DNA of 64,000 nt from Rhizobium sp. BK376 (GTDB lineage: Bacteria; Pseudomonadota; Alphaproteobacteria; Rhizobiales; Rhizobiaceae), in the NCBI RefSeq assembly GCF_004341625.1, contig NZ_SLZG01000011.1:62001-126000 (forward strand). Reading direction: 5' to 3'. The position numbers and the translations under genes were made by a program. Below, piece by piece: positions 14,281 to 22,376 of the stretch. The notes under the pieces are model-generated. The model did no database searches. It was not told where the DNA came from and saw only the letters and a list, made by a program, of their open reading frames with translations. Positions within the stretch are counted from its first letter, which is position 1. Every line of letters begins with the position of its first letter.

Positions 14281-16290
14281 TCAGGCGAATTCCATGATGA
14301 CGGCATCGACGGCAAGACTCTCACCCGGCTTTGTCTGGATCTTGCCGACGACAAGATCGCGCTCGGCCCGCAGCACGTTTTCCATCTTCATGGCTTCAAC
14401 GACCGCGAGGGTCTCCCCGGCCTTGACTTCCTGTCCCTCGGCGACCGCGATCGAGACGACGAGACCTGGCATGGGGCAGAGCAGGAGCTTCGACGTATCC
14501 GGCGGGAGCTTTACCGGCATCAGCCTGTCGAGGTCCGCCTGTCTCGGCGTGAATATCCGGGCCTTGACCGACAGTCCCTGCCAATCGATGCGCAACCCGT
14601 TCAGGAAGGGACGTATCTGTGCGGTGATCTTCCTGCCGCCGACGCTTCCGCTCCAGACCGCGTCGCCAGGTCTCCAGTCAGTGACAACCGATGTAACCGC
14701 CCCGCCAATCTCCATGTCCATCTCGAAGGGAATGGTGATCAGGCCATCGAGCAATTTCAGCGAGAGATATTCGTCGCCGAGCTTGACGACCCAGTCATCG
14801 CGCAAAGGGCCTGCCGCCGGGCGCAGTCGGTCGGCATGGCGTTCGCGACGATTGCCCTCGACCAGGCTGCAGGAGAGCGCGATTGCAGCAAGTGCTGCCG
14901 CTTCATCACCATCCGGAGACATGGGGGCGAAGCCTTCGGGATATTCCTCGGCGATGAAGCCGGTCGAGAGACGGCCTTCACGCCAGCGCGGATGTTTCAT
15001 CAGGGCAGACAGGAAGGGAACATTGTGTTCGATGCCGTCGACGACGAAGCCATCCAGTGCCTCGCCCATGGCATCGATCGCCTCGATCCGCGTCGGCGCC
15101 CATGTGCAGAGCTTCGCGATCATCGGATCGTAGTACATTGAGATTTCGGCACCCTCGAAGACGCCGGTATCGTTGCGGATGATACGACCGTCGGTTTTCC
15201 CTTCCTGTGGAGGGCGATAGCGAGTGAGGCGGCCGATCGACGGCAGGAAATTGCGATAGGGGTCCTCGGCGTAGAGGCGGCTTTCGATCGCCCAGCCGTT
15301 CAGCTTGATGTCCTTTTGCGAGAAAGGAAGTTTCTCACCGGCGGCGACGCGGATCATCTGTTCCACGAGGTCGATGCCTGTCACCAGTTCGGTGACAGGG
15401 TGTTCGACCTGAAGCCGGGTGTTCATTTCGAGGAAGTAGAAATTCCGATCCTTGTCGACGATGAACTCGACAGTGCCCGCGCTCTGGTAATCCACCGCCT
15501 TGGCGAGCGCTACCGATTGTTCGCCCATCGCCTTTCGCGTCGCCTCGTCAAGGAAGGGCGAGGGCGCCTCTTCGGCGACCTTCTGGTTTCGGCGCTGGAT
15601 CGAACATTCGCGCTCGCAGAGATAGACGGCATTGCCATGCGCATCCGCGAGAACCTGAATTTCGATGTGACGCGGTTCAACGACATATTTCTCGATGAAG
15701 ACGCGGTCGTCACCGAAGGAGCTCCTGGCCTCGGAGCGGGCGCGATCGAAGCCGTCGCGCACTTCCGCCTCGCTCCAGGCGATGCGCATGCCTTTTCCGC
15801 CACCGCCGGCAGAGGCCTTGATCATCACGGGATAGCCGATCTCTCCGGCGATCTTTTCGGCGTGATCGGCATCCTCGATAACGCCGAGATAGCCGGGAAC
15901 CGTCGAAACCTTGGCGGCACTTGCAAACTTCTTCGATTCGATCTTGTCTCCCATGGCGGTGATTGCCTTGGGTTTCGGACCAATGAAGATGATGCCTTCC
16001 TTCTCCAGCGCTTCGCAGAAGGAGGCGCGCTCGGATAGAAAGCCATAGCCCGGGTGGACGGCTTCGGCGCCGGTCTCCTTGCAGGCGGCGATGATCTTTA
16101 CGGCAACGAGATAGCTCTCGACCGCAGGAGCGGCGCCAATATGGACCGCCTCGTCGGCCATCTCCACATGCAGGGCATCCCGATCGGCATCGGAATAGAC
16201 GGCGACCGTCGCAATTCCCATACGACGCGCAGTCTTGATCACGCGGCAAGCGATCTCGCCGCGGTTTGCGATCAGGATTTTCTTGAACAT
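14281..16290 (-). CDS. pccA: Propionyl-CoA carboxylase alpha subunit (biotin carboxylase + biotin carrier)
   Basis: 669 residues. Biotin carboxylase N-domain (FKKILIANRGEIACR), ATP-grasp domain with GGGGKGMR near 165, EKYVVEPRHIEIQVLAD, and C-domain (GWAIESRLYAEDP). A linker of about 150 residues leads to the biotinyl domain with VVEAMKMENVLRA, where the Lys of MKM carries biotin. It carboxylates its own biotin with bicarbonate and ATP for transfer by PccB. GGAG five bases before the ATG at MFKKIL decides the start over an in-frame upstream ATG. Downstream neighbour on the same strand is the M50 fusion. Confidence 0.95.
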   Translation of the reverse strand: MFKKILIANRGEIACRVIKTARRMGIATVAVYSDADRDALHVEMADEAVHIGAAPAVESYLVAVKIIAACKETGAEAVHPGYGFLSERASFCEALEKEGIIFIGPKPKAITAMGDKIESKKFASAAKVSTVPGYLGVIEDADHAEKIAGEIGYPVMIKASAGGGGKGMRIAWSEAEVRDGFDRARSEARSSFGDDRVFIEKYVVEPRHIEIQVLADAHGNAVYLCERECSIQRRNQKVAEEAPSPFLDEATRKAMGEQSVALAKAVDYQSAGTVEFIVDKDRNFYFLEMNTRLQVEHPVTELVTGIDLVEQMIRVAAGEKLPFSQKDIKLNGWAIESRLYAEDPYRNFLPSIGRLTRYRPPQEGKTDGRIIRNDTGVFEGAEISMYYDPMIAKLCTWAPTRIEAIDAMGEALDGFVVDGIEHNVPFLSALMKHPRWREGRLSTGFIAEEYPEGFAPMSPDGDEAAALAAIALSCSLVEGNRRERHADRLRPAAGPLRDDWVVKLGDEYLSLKLLDGLITIPFEMDMEIGGAVTSVVTDWRPGDAVWSGSVGGRKITAQIRPFLNGLRIDWQGLSVKARIFTPRQADLDRLMPVKLPPDTSKLLLCPMPGLVVSIAVAEGQEVKAGETLAVVEAMKMENVLRAERDLVVGKIQTKPGESLAVDAVIMEFA

Positions 16291-16362
16291 GAAAGCTCCG
16301 CCCAACTCATCTCTGGCTAACGTTTAAGCCACAAATCGATTGTCGGTTCAACGTATCAAACC

Positions 16363-16391
16363 GGGGCGCGGACTTTAAAGGTCCGCGCCCC
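16363..16391. terminator. Strong hairpin between the 241-codon hypothetical gene and pccA
   Basis: GGGGCGCGGAC (16363-16373) pairs with GTCCGCGCCCC (16381-16391), 11 perfect pairs and a 7-base loop. Read leftwards it follows the hypothetical gene's stop by about 20 bases and is followed by GGTTTGAT, a weak U-run. It probably ends or attenuates transcription of that gene before pccA. Confidence 0.6.
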
Positions 16392-16413
16392 CAGAGACTT
16401 TCCGCCTGCTCCG

Positions 16414-17115
16414 CTAAATCGCGCCCTGTATCGTGAGCATCGCATCGGGCACCCGCAGCCAGCGGCTGACTGTCGGCCTGTCTTCGCTGCGGATGATGAT
16501 CGCATCCAGGAGATCGTCCCATCCGGGGTGATTGAAGTTGCTCTTCGTTGCCGCGGCTATCCGCTCCAGTACCGCGATCTTGAGCGGCGAGAGGGCAAGA
16601 CGCCCTGCGTCACGCTTGCTGCGCAGTATCCGGCAGATGTAGTCGAGGTCGTGCCGCGTGATGCCGGGACGCGTAATCGGGCGGGTAAGGGCATAGGCGC
16701 CTACACCCTCTTCGATCGCAACGCGCAACTGGTCCAGCGCAAAAGCGCCGAGTTCCGGAGGCACGTTCGAGGAAGCCTCAATCACATTCAGGATCAATCT
16801 CAGCTCCAGCGGCGAGTTCACCACGCCATCGGTCGAGAGCAGTCGTACCAACCATGCGACATTGATCTCGTCCAGCGATCCCTGTGGGTAGCTGTAATGA
16901 ACAATGAACTCGGTCAGCGCTTCAATGAAGAAGGCGTCCCATTCGTCGCATTTTTCCGGGCAGGAATTCTGCAGTGCCATGAGGACGAGAACATCGTCGG
17001 ACGTTCTGAGTCCAAGGGGAAAAGTATAATTTCTCAAAAATAATACGTCATCGGCCGCCAGCCGACTCTTTCCGGCAATTAAATGCGCCGGAAAAGATTG
17101 GCGGAGTTCGCTCAT
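16414..17115 (-). CDS. Conserved hypothetical protein
   Basis: 233 residues, cytoplasmic, no signal or membrane segment. The sequence is mainly helical: SRLAADDVLFLRNYTFP, FFIEALTEFIVHYS, NVAWLVRLLS, SPLELRLILNVIE, then a basic patch RILRSKRDAG and ALSPLKIAVLERIA. I do not recognise a named domain. GGAG eight bases before MSELRQSF sets the start. It lies upstream of pccA on the same strand, separated by a strong hairpin, so co-expression is uncertain. Confidence 0.75.
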   Translation of the reverse strand: MSELRQSFPAHLIAGKSRLAADDVLFLRNYTFPLGLRTSDDVLVLMALQNSCPEKCDEWDAFFIEALTEFIVHYSYPQGSLDEINVAWLVRLLSTDGVVNSPLELRLILNVIEASSNVPPELGAFALDQLRVAIEEGVGAYALTRPITRPGITRHDLDYICRILRSKRDAGRLALSPLKIAVLERIAAATKSNFNHPGWDDLLDAIIIRSEDRPTVSRWLRVPDAMLTIQGAI

Positions 17116-17212
17116 CTTTTTATCTCCAGGCCTCATCATGAAGCCGGCCGTGATCTACTCGCTTCAAATTGAAGAAGCTTCAACGAGCGCAGTTAACCAC
17201 CAGCATCCCCAA

Positions 17213-18148
17213 TCAGGAAGATTTGAGCGATTGGGACTGCACGCGCTCGCGCCAGATTATGAACAGACCCGAACCGACGATGATAAGGATGCCGATCCAT
17301 TTCGAGAGATTCGGGAAATCGCCGAAGAGCGCATAGCCGAGCACCGTTGCCGAGATGATTTCGAAATACTGGAACGGCGCCAGCAAAGACAGGGGCGCAA
17401 GGCGGAAGGCCCGCACCACGAGCATATGGGCATAGCCCGAAATCGAGCCGAGAATCAGAAGCAGAACGAGGCCGAGCCAGGAAGCGGGCAGGGAGGGGAC
17501 AAAGTCCGTGCCGCCCATCGCGGATCCGACCCACAACGCCACGGCCATGAAGATGGTGCCACCGACGCCCGCCATCGTCTGCATGGTCAGAGGCGAATCC
17601 GCTTCGCCGATCGCACGGTTCATGAAGAGATAGACTGCGTAAAGGAAAGCACATGCGACCGGCAGCAGAGCTTTCCATCCAAAGATCTCGAAGCTCGGCT
17701 GGATCACGATCATTGCCCCGCCAAAGCCGATAATAATGGCGAGCCACCGGCGCCAGCCGACCTTGTCGCCCAGGAAGGCTGCCGAGAGTGCCGCCAGGAT
17801 GAAGGGCTCGACAAAATAGATGGCGAAAACGTCGGCAAGCGGCATGTATTTGACGGCGACGAAGAACAGCAGGCTCGCCGCCCCGTGCAGCGCCCCGCGA
17901 AGGATGTTCATCCAGGGACGCTTTGCGGAAAGTGCCGAAGCGCCCGTCATCGTAAAGAGCAGCGGCAGGGTGCAGACGAGCTGGAAAAAGAAGCGATAGA
18001 AGGTCACCTGTCCCGGCGACATGTTTTCGAAGGTCGCCATGTATTTGGCAATAGCGTCCATGGTTGGGAGAATAATCATGGCGCTTGCCATGATGGTCAT
18101 GCCTTGCAACGGATTTTGCGTGGTCTCGGCGGTAGCGATAGAGGACAT
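17213..18148 (-). CDS. EamA/DMT-family transporter (RhaT-like permease)
   Basis: 311 residues, ten predicted membrane helices in two EamA repeats (about 15-150 and 165-300). MDAIAKYMA, VTFYRFFFQLV, YMPLADVFAIYFVEPFILAALSA-type helix and the C-terminal PFQYFEIISATVLGYALFGDFP match the family of metabolite exporters. The substrate is unknown; many such carriers export amino acids or small metabolites. It is divergent from the XRE regulator, with a 257-base shared intergenic region. Confidence 0.9.
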   Translation of the reverse strand: MSSIATAETTQNPLQGMTIMASAMIILPTMDAIAKYMATFENMSPGQVTFYRFFFQLVCTLPLLFTMTGASALSAKRPWMNILRGALHGAASLLFFVAVKYMPLADVFAIYFVEPFILAALSAAFLGDKVGWRRWLAIIIGFGGAMIVIQPSFEIFGWKALLPVACAFLYAVYLFMNRAIGEADSPLTMQTMAGVGGTIFMAVALWVGSAMGGTDFVPSLPASWLGLVLLLILGSISGYAHMLVVRAFRLAPLSLLAPFQYFEIISATVLGYALFGDFPNLSKWIGILIIVGSGLFIIWRERVQSQSLKSS

Positions 18149-18405
18149 GATCGACCCGGTTTCCTAATGATGTCATCAAACACGGGATTGTCTTGCGATC
18201 AAGCAGGCGCGGTTCATCCATCAGCTTCTCGATTGCGCCAGGGCACGAGCCAGGAAATCACCGGCTGACGACTTCATTCCATTCCGCAGGCCGCAATGGG
18301 GTGGCGGCGTGACGCTCTAAGACCTATCTGTGCCGTCGAGATCCGATAGAAGACAATGAGACGTGCAAAGAACTGTCGGCCGTAAGCCCTGGAAGGATGC
18401 ACCGA

Positions 18406-18828
18406 ATGTTGAAGACTGAGCAGCAGGTCAACGTTTTTTCCGATGAAGGCGATGATACGCTCGGCGGACGCCTGTCTTCGGCACGCGACGCCGCCGGCAT
18501 CAGTACAGGCTCCCTTGCCAATCAGCTCGGCGTCCAGGAAGAGACCGTGGTTGCCTGGGAATCCGACCGATCCGAACCGCGTCCATCCCTTCTCCTTGAT
18601 CTCGCAGGCATCTTCGGCGTCTCTCCTATCTGGCTGATGACCGGCGCCGGCGAGGGGCCTGCGGAAATGACCGATGAACGCGCGCTGGAGGCGGTGAAGA
18701 TCGAGCTCTCGCGGCTTCAATCGGCCTACAAGGATATGGGGCGTCTCATAGAGGCCACCAATCGGCAGCTGGAAAAGCTGGATTATCAGCTGAAGCTTCG
18801 CAACGTCGGCAAGGGTGTTGCGCACTAA
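18406..18828 (+). CDS. XRE-family transcriptional regulator
   Basis: 140 residues. A helix-turn-helix domain spans about 24-78: GGRLSSARDAAGIS, SLANQLGVQEETVVAWESDRSEPRP, LLLDLAGIFGVSPIWLM. A C-terminal helical segment (SRLQSAYKDMGRLIEATNRQLEKLDYQLK) likely forms a coiled-coil dimer interface. The second ATG is chosen because GGAAGG lies nine bases upstream of it and immediately touches the first. It could regulate the divergent EamA transporter (inference from position). A palindromic Rhizobium repeat begins at its stop codon. Confidence 0.88.
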   Translation: MLKTEQQVNVFSDEGDDTLGGRLSSARDAAGISTGSLANQLGVQEETVVAWESDRSEPRPSLLLDLAGIFGVSPIWLMTGAGEGPAEMTDERALEAVKIELSRLQSAYKDMGRLIEATNRQLEKLDYQLKLRNVGKGVAH

Positions 18829-18930
18829 AGCGCGACGCGATCTCCAGGATTCGCTTGCTGTGCTTTAGGTCTTTGTTCTTGCATGTCGTTGTCGCAAAAT
18901 CGCTGCACACTTTTGCGCGACATGCTTTAG
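18825..18930. repeat. Mosaic palindromic intergenic repeat of Rhizobium type (RIME-like)
   Basis: Two palindromes in tandem. The first is bounded by CTAAAGC (18825-18831) and GCTTTAG (18862-18868). The second has GCATGTCG (18881-18888) with CGACATGC (18918-18925), and CGCAAAA (18893-18899) with TTTTGCG (18911-18917). The sequence around CATGTCG, GCAAAA and GTGTGCAGCG is one I recognise as widely dispersed between genes in Rhizobium. The left end overlaps the TAA stop of the XRE gene. Confidence 0.75.
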
Positions 18931-19001
18931 CGCCGGATAATTTCAGATCGAATCGATCGAAAGTCCGGGAGTTGCCTCCAGTTCGGCCTTAGGCACAGGT
19001 C

Positions 19002-19724
19002 TTATGCGGAACGCTCGGTAGCGGTTTCGCCAAAAATCGATTCGAAGGCTTGACGCAGGCGGATATCGGCGTCCGCCATCATGATCGGCAGACCGAGATC
19101 GACGAGACTGGTCACCCCGTATGCGGAAATTCCGCACGGCACGATTCCGGAGAAATGGCTGAGGTCGGGATCGACGTTCAGCGACAGGCCGTGAAACGTC
19201 ACCCATTTGCGCAGACGTATGCCCAGAGCCGCTACCTTGTCCTCGGACATGGTGCCATCCGGCAGGAGCGGTTTTTCCGGGCGCCGCACCCAGACGCCTA
19301 CCCGGTCCTCGCGACGCTCGCCACGGACATTCATCGATTCGAGCGTGCGAATGATCACTTCTTCAAGCGCTGCCACGAAGGCCCGGACATCCTGCCGACG
19401 GCGTTTCAGGTCAAGCATGACGTAGGCCACACGCTGGCCGGGACCGTGATAGGTATACTGGCCGCCCCGGCCGGTGGAAAAAACGGGGAAGCGCTCCTTC
19501 TCGATCAGATCGGCAGCGTCCGCACTCGTTCCCGCCGTATAGAGCGGCGGATGTTCCAGCAGCCAGACAAGTTCCTGCGTTCGGCCGTCCGCTATATCAG
19601 CCACTTCCCGTTCCATGGTCGCCACGGCCTCTTCGTAGGGGACGAGGCCATCGGCGATACGCCAACGGACCGGCGGGGAGCCGGCGAGGGGAAACATGGA
19701 ATGTTCGAGATCGGTGCGTAGCAT
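19002..19724 (-). CDS. lipB: Lipoyl(octanoyl) transferase
   Basis: 240 residues. The family motifs are all present: WLLEHPPLYTAGTSA, the GRGGQYTYHGPGQ loop that binds the octanoyl-ACP pantetheine arm, and the acyl-carrying Cys in GIVPCGIS with the Lys in KVAALGIRLRKW. It moves octanoate from ACP to the lipoyl domains of the E2 subunits and the glycine cleavage H protein, after which LipA adds sulfur. The start MLRTDLEHSM fits the length of rhizobial LipB and has AAGGG upstream. Confidence 0.95.
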   Translation of the reverse strand: MLRTDLEHSMFPLAGSPPVRWRIADGLVPYEEAVATMEREVADIADGRTQELVWLLEHPPLYTAGTSADAADLIEKERFPVFSTGRGGQYTYHGPGQRVAYVMLDLKRRRQDVRAFVAALEEVIIRTLESMNVRGERREDRVGVWVRRPEKPLLPDGTMSEDKVAALGIRLRKWVTFHGLSLNVDPDLSHFSGIVPCGISAYGVTSLVDLGLPIMMADADIRLRQAFESIFGETATERSA

Positions 19725-19928
19725 GGGAAGCCCTTTGTCGCCTGATCCGACGCAGGACATTCTAAAAATCCGCACGCGCCAGACAGTTCGGTTCCTATAT
19801 GGCGGCTTTTGAAGCGCAATTCAAACACCTGTGAAAACTCGTAAAAAAATCTGTCATATCGCTCTTGTGCCCCCCGAATGCTTTTGCTACATGCTGCCCC
19901 GCCGGCACAAATCGGCACCTACCACGAT

Positions 19929-20013
19929 GCGGTCGTGGCGGAATTGGTAGACGCGCAGCGTTGAGGTCGCTGTGGGGCAACCCGTGGAAGTTCGAGTCTT
20001 CTCGACCGCACCA
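19929..20013 (+). tRNA. tRNA-Leu (anticodon GAG)
   Basis: 85 bases including an encoded CCA end. The acceptor stem GCGGTCG (19929-19935) pairs with CGACCGC (20003-20009), with A73. The D-arm GGCGGAATTGGTAGACGC is typical of leucine tRNAs. The anticodon stem CAGCG/CGCTG encloses the loop TTGAGGT, giving anticodon GAG. There is a long variable arm (class II) and a TTCGAGT T-loop. It reads CUC and CUU codons. No integrase or direct repeat of its 3' end is nearby, so no integrated element is evident. Confidence 0.96.
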
Positions 20014-20094
20014 ACTTTTCCAGCTGTATGATTCATACAGCTTTTTGCGACGCAAGATGCGATCGTTTTTTGATCACCCCGATCGATATATAAA

Positions 20095-20307
20095 CTAACA
20101 GTAGTAGACGCCTGCGGCGCAGCGCCGGGCCGTGCGTCGCGCGACACCGGCCACGCTGACCGGTGTCAGGGGTCGACCGATTCGCGCCTCGGCGACTGTG
20201 ATCATGCCGCTCACGCCCGGGATTGCGAGTCGCTCGCCGACGTCCAATCCGACTGCGGCGATGACTGCGGCAAACAGAAGAACTCTGACTCTAGCTGGAA
20301 TAGTCAT
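20095..20307 (-). CDS. Small exported protein with RR and C-terminal Cys motifs, coupled to DUF2092 gene
   Basis: 70 residues. An N-terminal hydrophobic segment (VLLFAAVIAAVGL) suggests a signal peptide or anchor; the processing region is AEA. The remaining mature part is LTPVSVAGVARRTARR, then CAAGVYYC, so it carries two arginine pairs and two cysteines near the end. I recall similar short proteins in other Rhizobiales ending in the same VAGVARR...YYC pattern, but no function is known. Its start overlaps the stop of the DUF2092 gene by four bases (ATGA), so it is probably translated with it. Confidence 0.7.
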   Translation of the reverse strand: MTIPARVRVLLFAAVIAAVGLDVGERLAIPGVSGMITVAEARIGRPLTPVSVAGVARRTARRCAAGVYYC

Positions 20308-21107
20308 TTCTTGCCCTCCACCCTGAACTCTGTTGGCAGCTCGTCGACGTTACCGAGCTTTTCGATGTCCACCTGTTGCGCCGAGGTCGCATTCTTGAAG
20401 GCATAGTCGTCGGCCGTGGCATCATCTCCCGCCTTCCAGTCGGTGATCTGGATGCTGTATTGCGGGGCCTGATCGACATCCTTTGCCGTGATCACGTATC
20501 TGCACGGGTAGGGATGGTCGCCCTGGGCGATCCAGATCTGCCAATCGACTTCCTTGTTCCGAAAAGCGAGGTGGTCGCATTCGGTCCCGCCGATCACGCC
20601 GCTACCAAGATCCTTGATGTCAGTGACACCGTGCATGAGTTCACCATAGACATCAGGCAGCAGAAGATCGGCTCCGGGCAGGGGTCTATGGAGCTTGTCT
20701 CTCAATTCGTCGACCAAATGATCGATCGTTCCTGGAACGTCGACCTGCGTGTAGAGATTGGCGTCCTTGCCGAGCAGCGTCAGCGTCTTACCGTCGAAGA
20801 GGAGTTCGACATTGGCGAACCCGCCCGAGCGCGTCACGCGAATCTTGTCTGGACGATTAACCTCCATCTTACCGGAACTGGCCAGCAGCAGCTTTTGGTG
20901 ATCCTTGGTGACGACTTCAAGGTTCGTATCGTAGGAGAAGGACATTGTCTTCTGCGATGCCATATAGTCGGACATCGCCTTGAGAAGGTTCTTGGCATCG
21001 GCCTCTCCGGCCTTTGCTCCGGATGTCCCTCCGGACAGCAGTGCGGCCGCTGTCAGAAGGATGGTAGCGGTCGTAAGCGCGAGTGTTTTGCGGGCTGGTT
21101 TCTGCAT
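20304..21107 (-). CDS. DUF2092 family periplasmic protein
   Basis: 267 residues. Signal peptide to about GAKAGEAD (residue 33). The mature part matches DUF2092: KAMSDYMASQKTMSFSYDTNLEVV, SSGKMEVNRPDKIRV, FDGKTLTLLGKD, IDHLVDEL and GGTECDHLAFRNKEVDWQIWI. The repeated long beta-strands resemble the outer-membrane lipoprotein carrier (LolA/LppX) fold, so a role in binding a lipid or lipoprotein is possible (inference). It ends in the ATGA overlap with a tiny RR/Cys protein, and the pairing is likely functional. Confidence 0.88.
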   Translation of the reverse strand: MQKPARKTLALTTATILLTAAALLSGGTSGAKAGEADAKNLLKAMSDYMASQKTMSFSYDTNLEVVTKDHQKLLLASSGKMEVNRPDKIRVTRSGGFANVELLFDGKTLTLLGKDANLYTQVDVPGTIDHLVDELRDKLHRPLPGADLLLPDVYGELMHGVTDIKDLGSGVIGGTECDHLAFRNKEVDWQIWIAQGDHPYPCRYVITAKDVDQAPQYSIQITDWKAGDDATADDYAFKNATSAQQVDIEKLGNVDELPTEFRVEGKK

Positions 21108-21430
21108 CGTCTATCTCCCTCAGTTTTCTATGGCCACTTATCGGCCGAAACGGACCGCTTACGCGTTACGCACGAGCGGGTCGTGCGATGAGGACATTTC
21201 AGACTGGGGACGATGCTACACTCCCAATCGCGCGCACGCGCGTAACATACAGTATGATCTATGACGCAAGACGCGTGATACGGCTCCCATTCGTGCACGT
21301 GGTGTGTGTCTCGGCCGCCCTGGATCGCACGGGCGTCGCGTTAACCTTCCCGGCATTTAACATTAGAAAATTGCGATATAGAGAGTATCGTAGCGAATAC
21401 AACTATAAGACTAAGGGAACGGAGGAGCGC
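21108..21430. other. 323-base intergenic region, divergent promoters expected
   Basis: Lies between the leftward DUF2092 gene and a rightward small membrane protein. It contains an alternating purine-pyrimidine run (GCGCGCACGCGCG near 21229-21241) and an AT-richer part at 21350-21420 ahead of the rightward gene. I see no gene, terminator or clear operator. Confidence 0.4.
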
Positions 21431-21673
21431 ATGTCTCGTGGAGAGGACGATGTCGAATATCGGGGATCGTTGTTTTCAGCCTTTGTCGAAGATCACAAAG
21501 GATTCGGTTTATATCGTGATGAAGAGCAGCAGGATGACGTCAGGCGTCGAAGACGCTCACAGCTTGTCCTGTCGATCATTCTTCTTATGGTTTTGGCAAT
21601 CGCCGGGGGCTGGTGGCTGCATGTTCAGGCCACACCACCGCTCGACAAGATCACCACTACCAGCGTGAGATAA
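21431..21673 (+). CDS. Small bitopic membrane protein
   Basis: 80 residues. An acidic N-terminal half (RGEDDVEYRG, DEEQQDDV) leads to RRRRR and one strong membrane helix (LVLSIILLMVLAIAGGWWL, about 46-64), then a short periplasmic tail. By the positive-inside rule the N-terminus is cytoplasmic. GGAGGAGCGC directly before the ATG is a strong ribosome-binding site and decides this start over longer options. No family is recognised. Confidence 0.7.
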   Translation: MSRGEDDVEYRGSLFSAFVEDHKGFGLYRDEEQQDDVRRRRRSQLVLSIILLMVLAIAGGWWLHVQATPPLDKITTTSVR

Positions 21674-21769
21674 ATCGGCGCGGAAGAAGCGGCTCTTTCG
21701 TCTACCGATTGACAATTACAGTAGCGAGGTCAATAGTTTCCGTGTCGTCAAGCAGCGGAGGAACGAGGA

Positions 21770-22294
21770 ATGACCAGCCGCACGATTCTACTGACAACAT
21801 TCGCATCTCTTGCCGTTCTGGGTTCTCTTTCCTTTGCGACATCAGCGTCTGCGCTGAGCATGCAGGATTGCAGCGCCAAGTATAAGGCCGCCCAGGCGGC
21901 GAATACGCTGAACGGCATGAAGTGGAACGATTTCCGCAAGGCACAATGCGGAACCGATGCGGCCGCAGCCGCTCCTGCTGCTACCGCTCCGGCAACAGCT
22001 CCCGCTGCTCCGGCAAAGACAACTGCAGCGAAAACAACGGACGCAGATGAGCCGGATCCGGCAGCCGTTCCGGCCAAGGAGCCCGCAAAGCCCTCGATGG
22101 CTGCACCTGCCGGTGTAACTTTCCCGACCGCCATCTCGTCCAAATATGCCAGCGAAACGCCGGCAAAGGGCCGCTTCCACACCTGTGTCGACTCCTACCA
22201 TGTCAACAAGGACAAGAACACGCTCGGCGGCCTGAAGTGGATCCAGAAGGGCGGCGGCTATTACAGCCTCTGCAACTCAAAGCTGAAAGGCTGA
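21770..22294 (+). CDS. Secreted protein with two related Cys-NTLxGxKW modules
   Basis: 174 residues. Signal peptide ends near ATSASA (residue 28). The first module is DCSAKYKAAQ...NTLNGMKWNDFRKAQC (about 33-60), then a low-complexity Ala/Pro/Thr linker of about 55 residues, then a second module CVDSYHVNKDKNTLGGLKWIQ...YYSLC (about 138-168). Both have a Cys at each end, a shared NTLxGxKW core and similar spacing, so they look like a duplicated disulfide-stapled unit. No named family is assigned. A strong terminator follows 29 bases after the stop. Confidence 0.82.
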   Translation: MTSRTILLTTFASLAVLGSLSFATSASALSMQDCSAKYKAAQAANTLNGMKWNDFRKAQCGTDAAAAAPAATAPATAPAAPAKTTAAKTTDADEPDPAAVPAKEPAKPSMAAPAGVTFPTAISSKYASETPAKGRFHTCVDSYHVNKDKNTLGGLKWIQKGGGYYSLCNSKLKG

Positions 22295-22323
22295 TGGCCA
22301 AACCAGCCGTTGGTGCACATGAG

Positions 22324-22347
22324 AAACGGGCGCTTCGGCGCCCGTTT
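22324..22347 (+). terminator. Rho-independent terminator after the Cys-module protein
   Basis: AAACGGGCGC (22324-22333), loop TTCG, GCGCCCGTTT (22338-22347): a perfect ten-pair stem with a stable UUCG tetraloop, with U residues at the 3' side of the stem. It can act in both directions and also sits downstream of the leftward BON-domain gene. Confidence 0.85.
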
Positions 22348-22376
22348 GCATAGGTCGGTTGCTATCAAGGTTTTCC

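Noticed and set aside
19929..20100. tRNA-Leu as an integration site for a genomic island
   Set aside because: There is no integrase nearby and no direct repeat of the tRNA 3' end within view.
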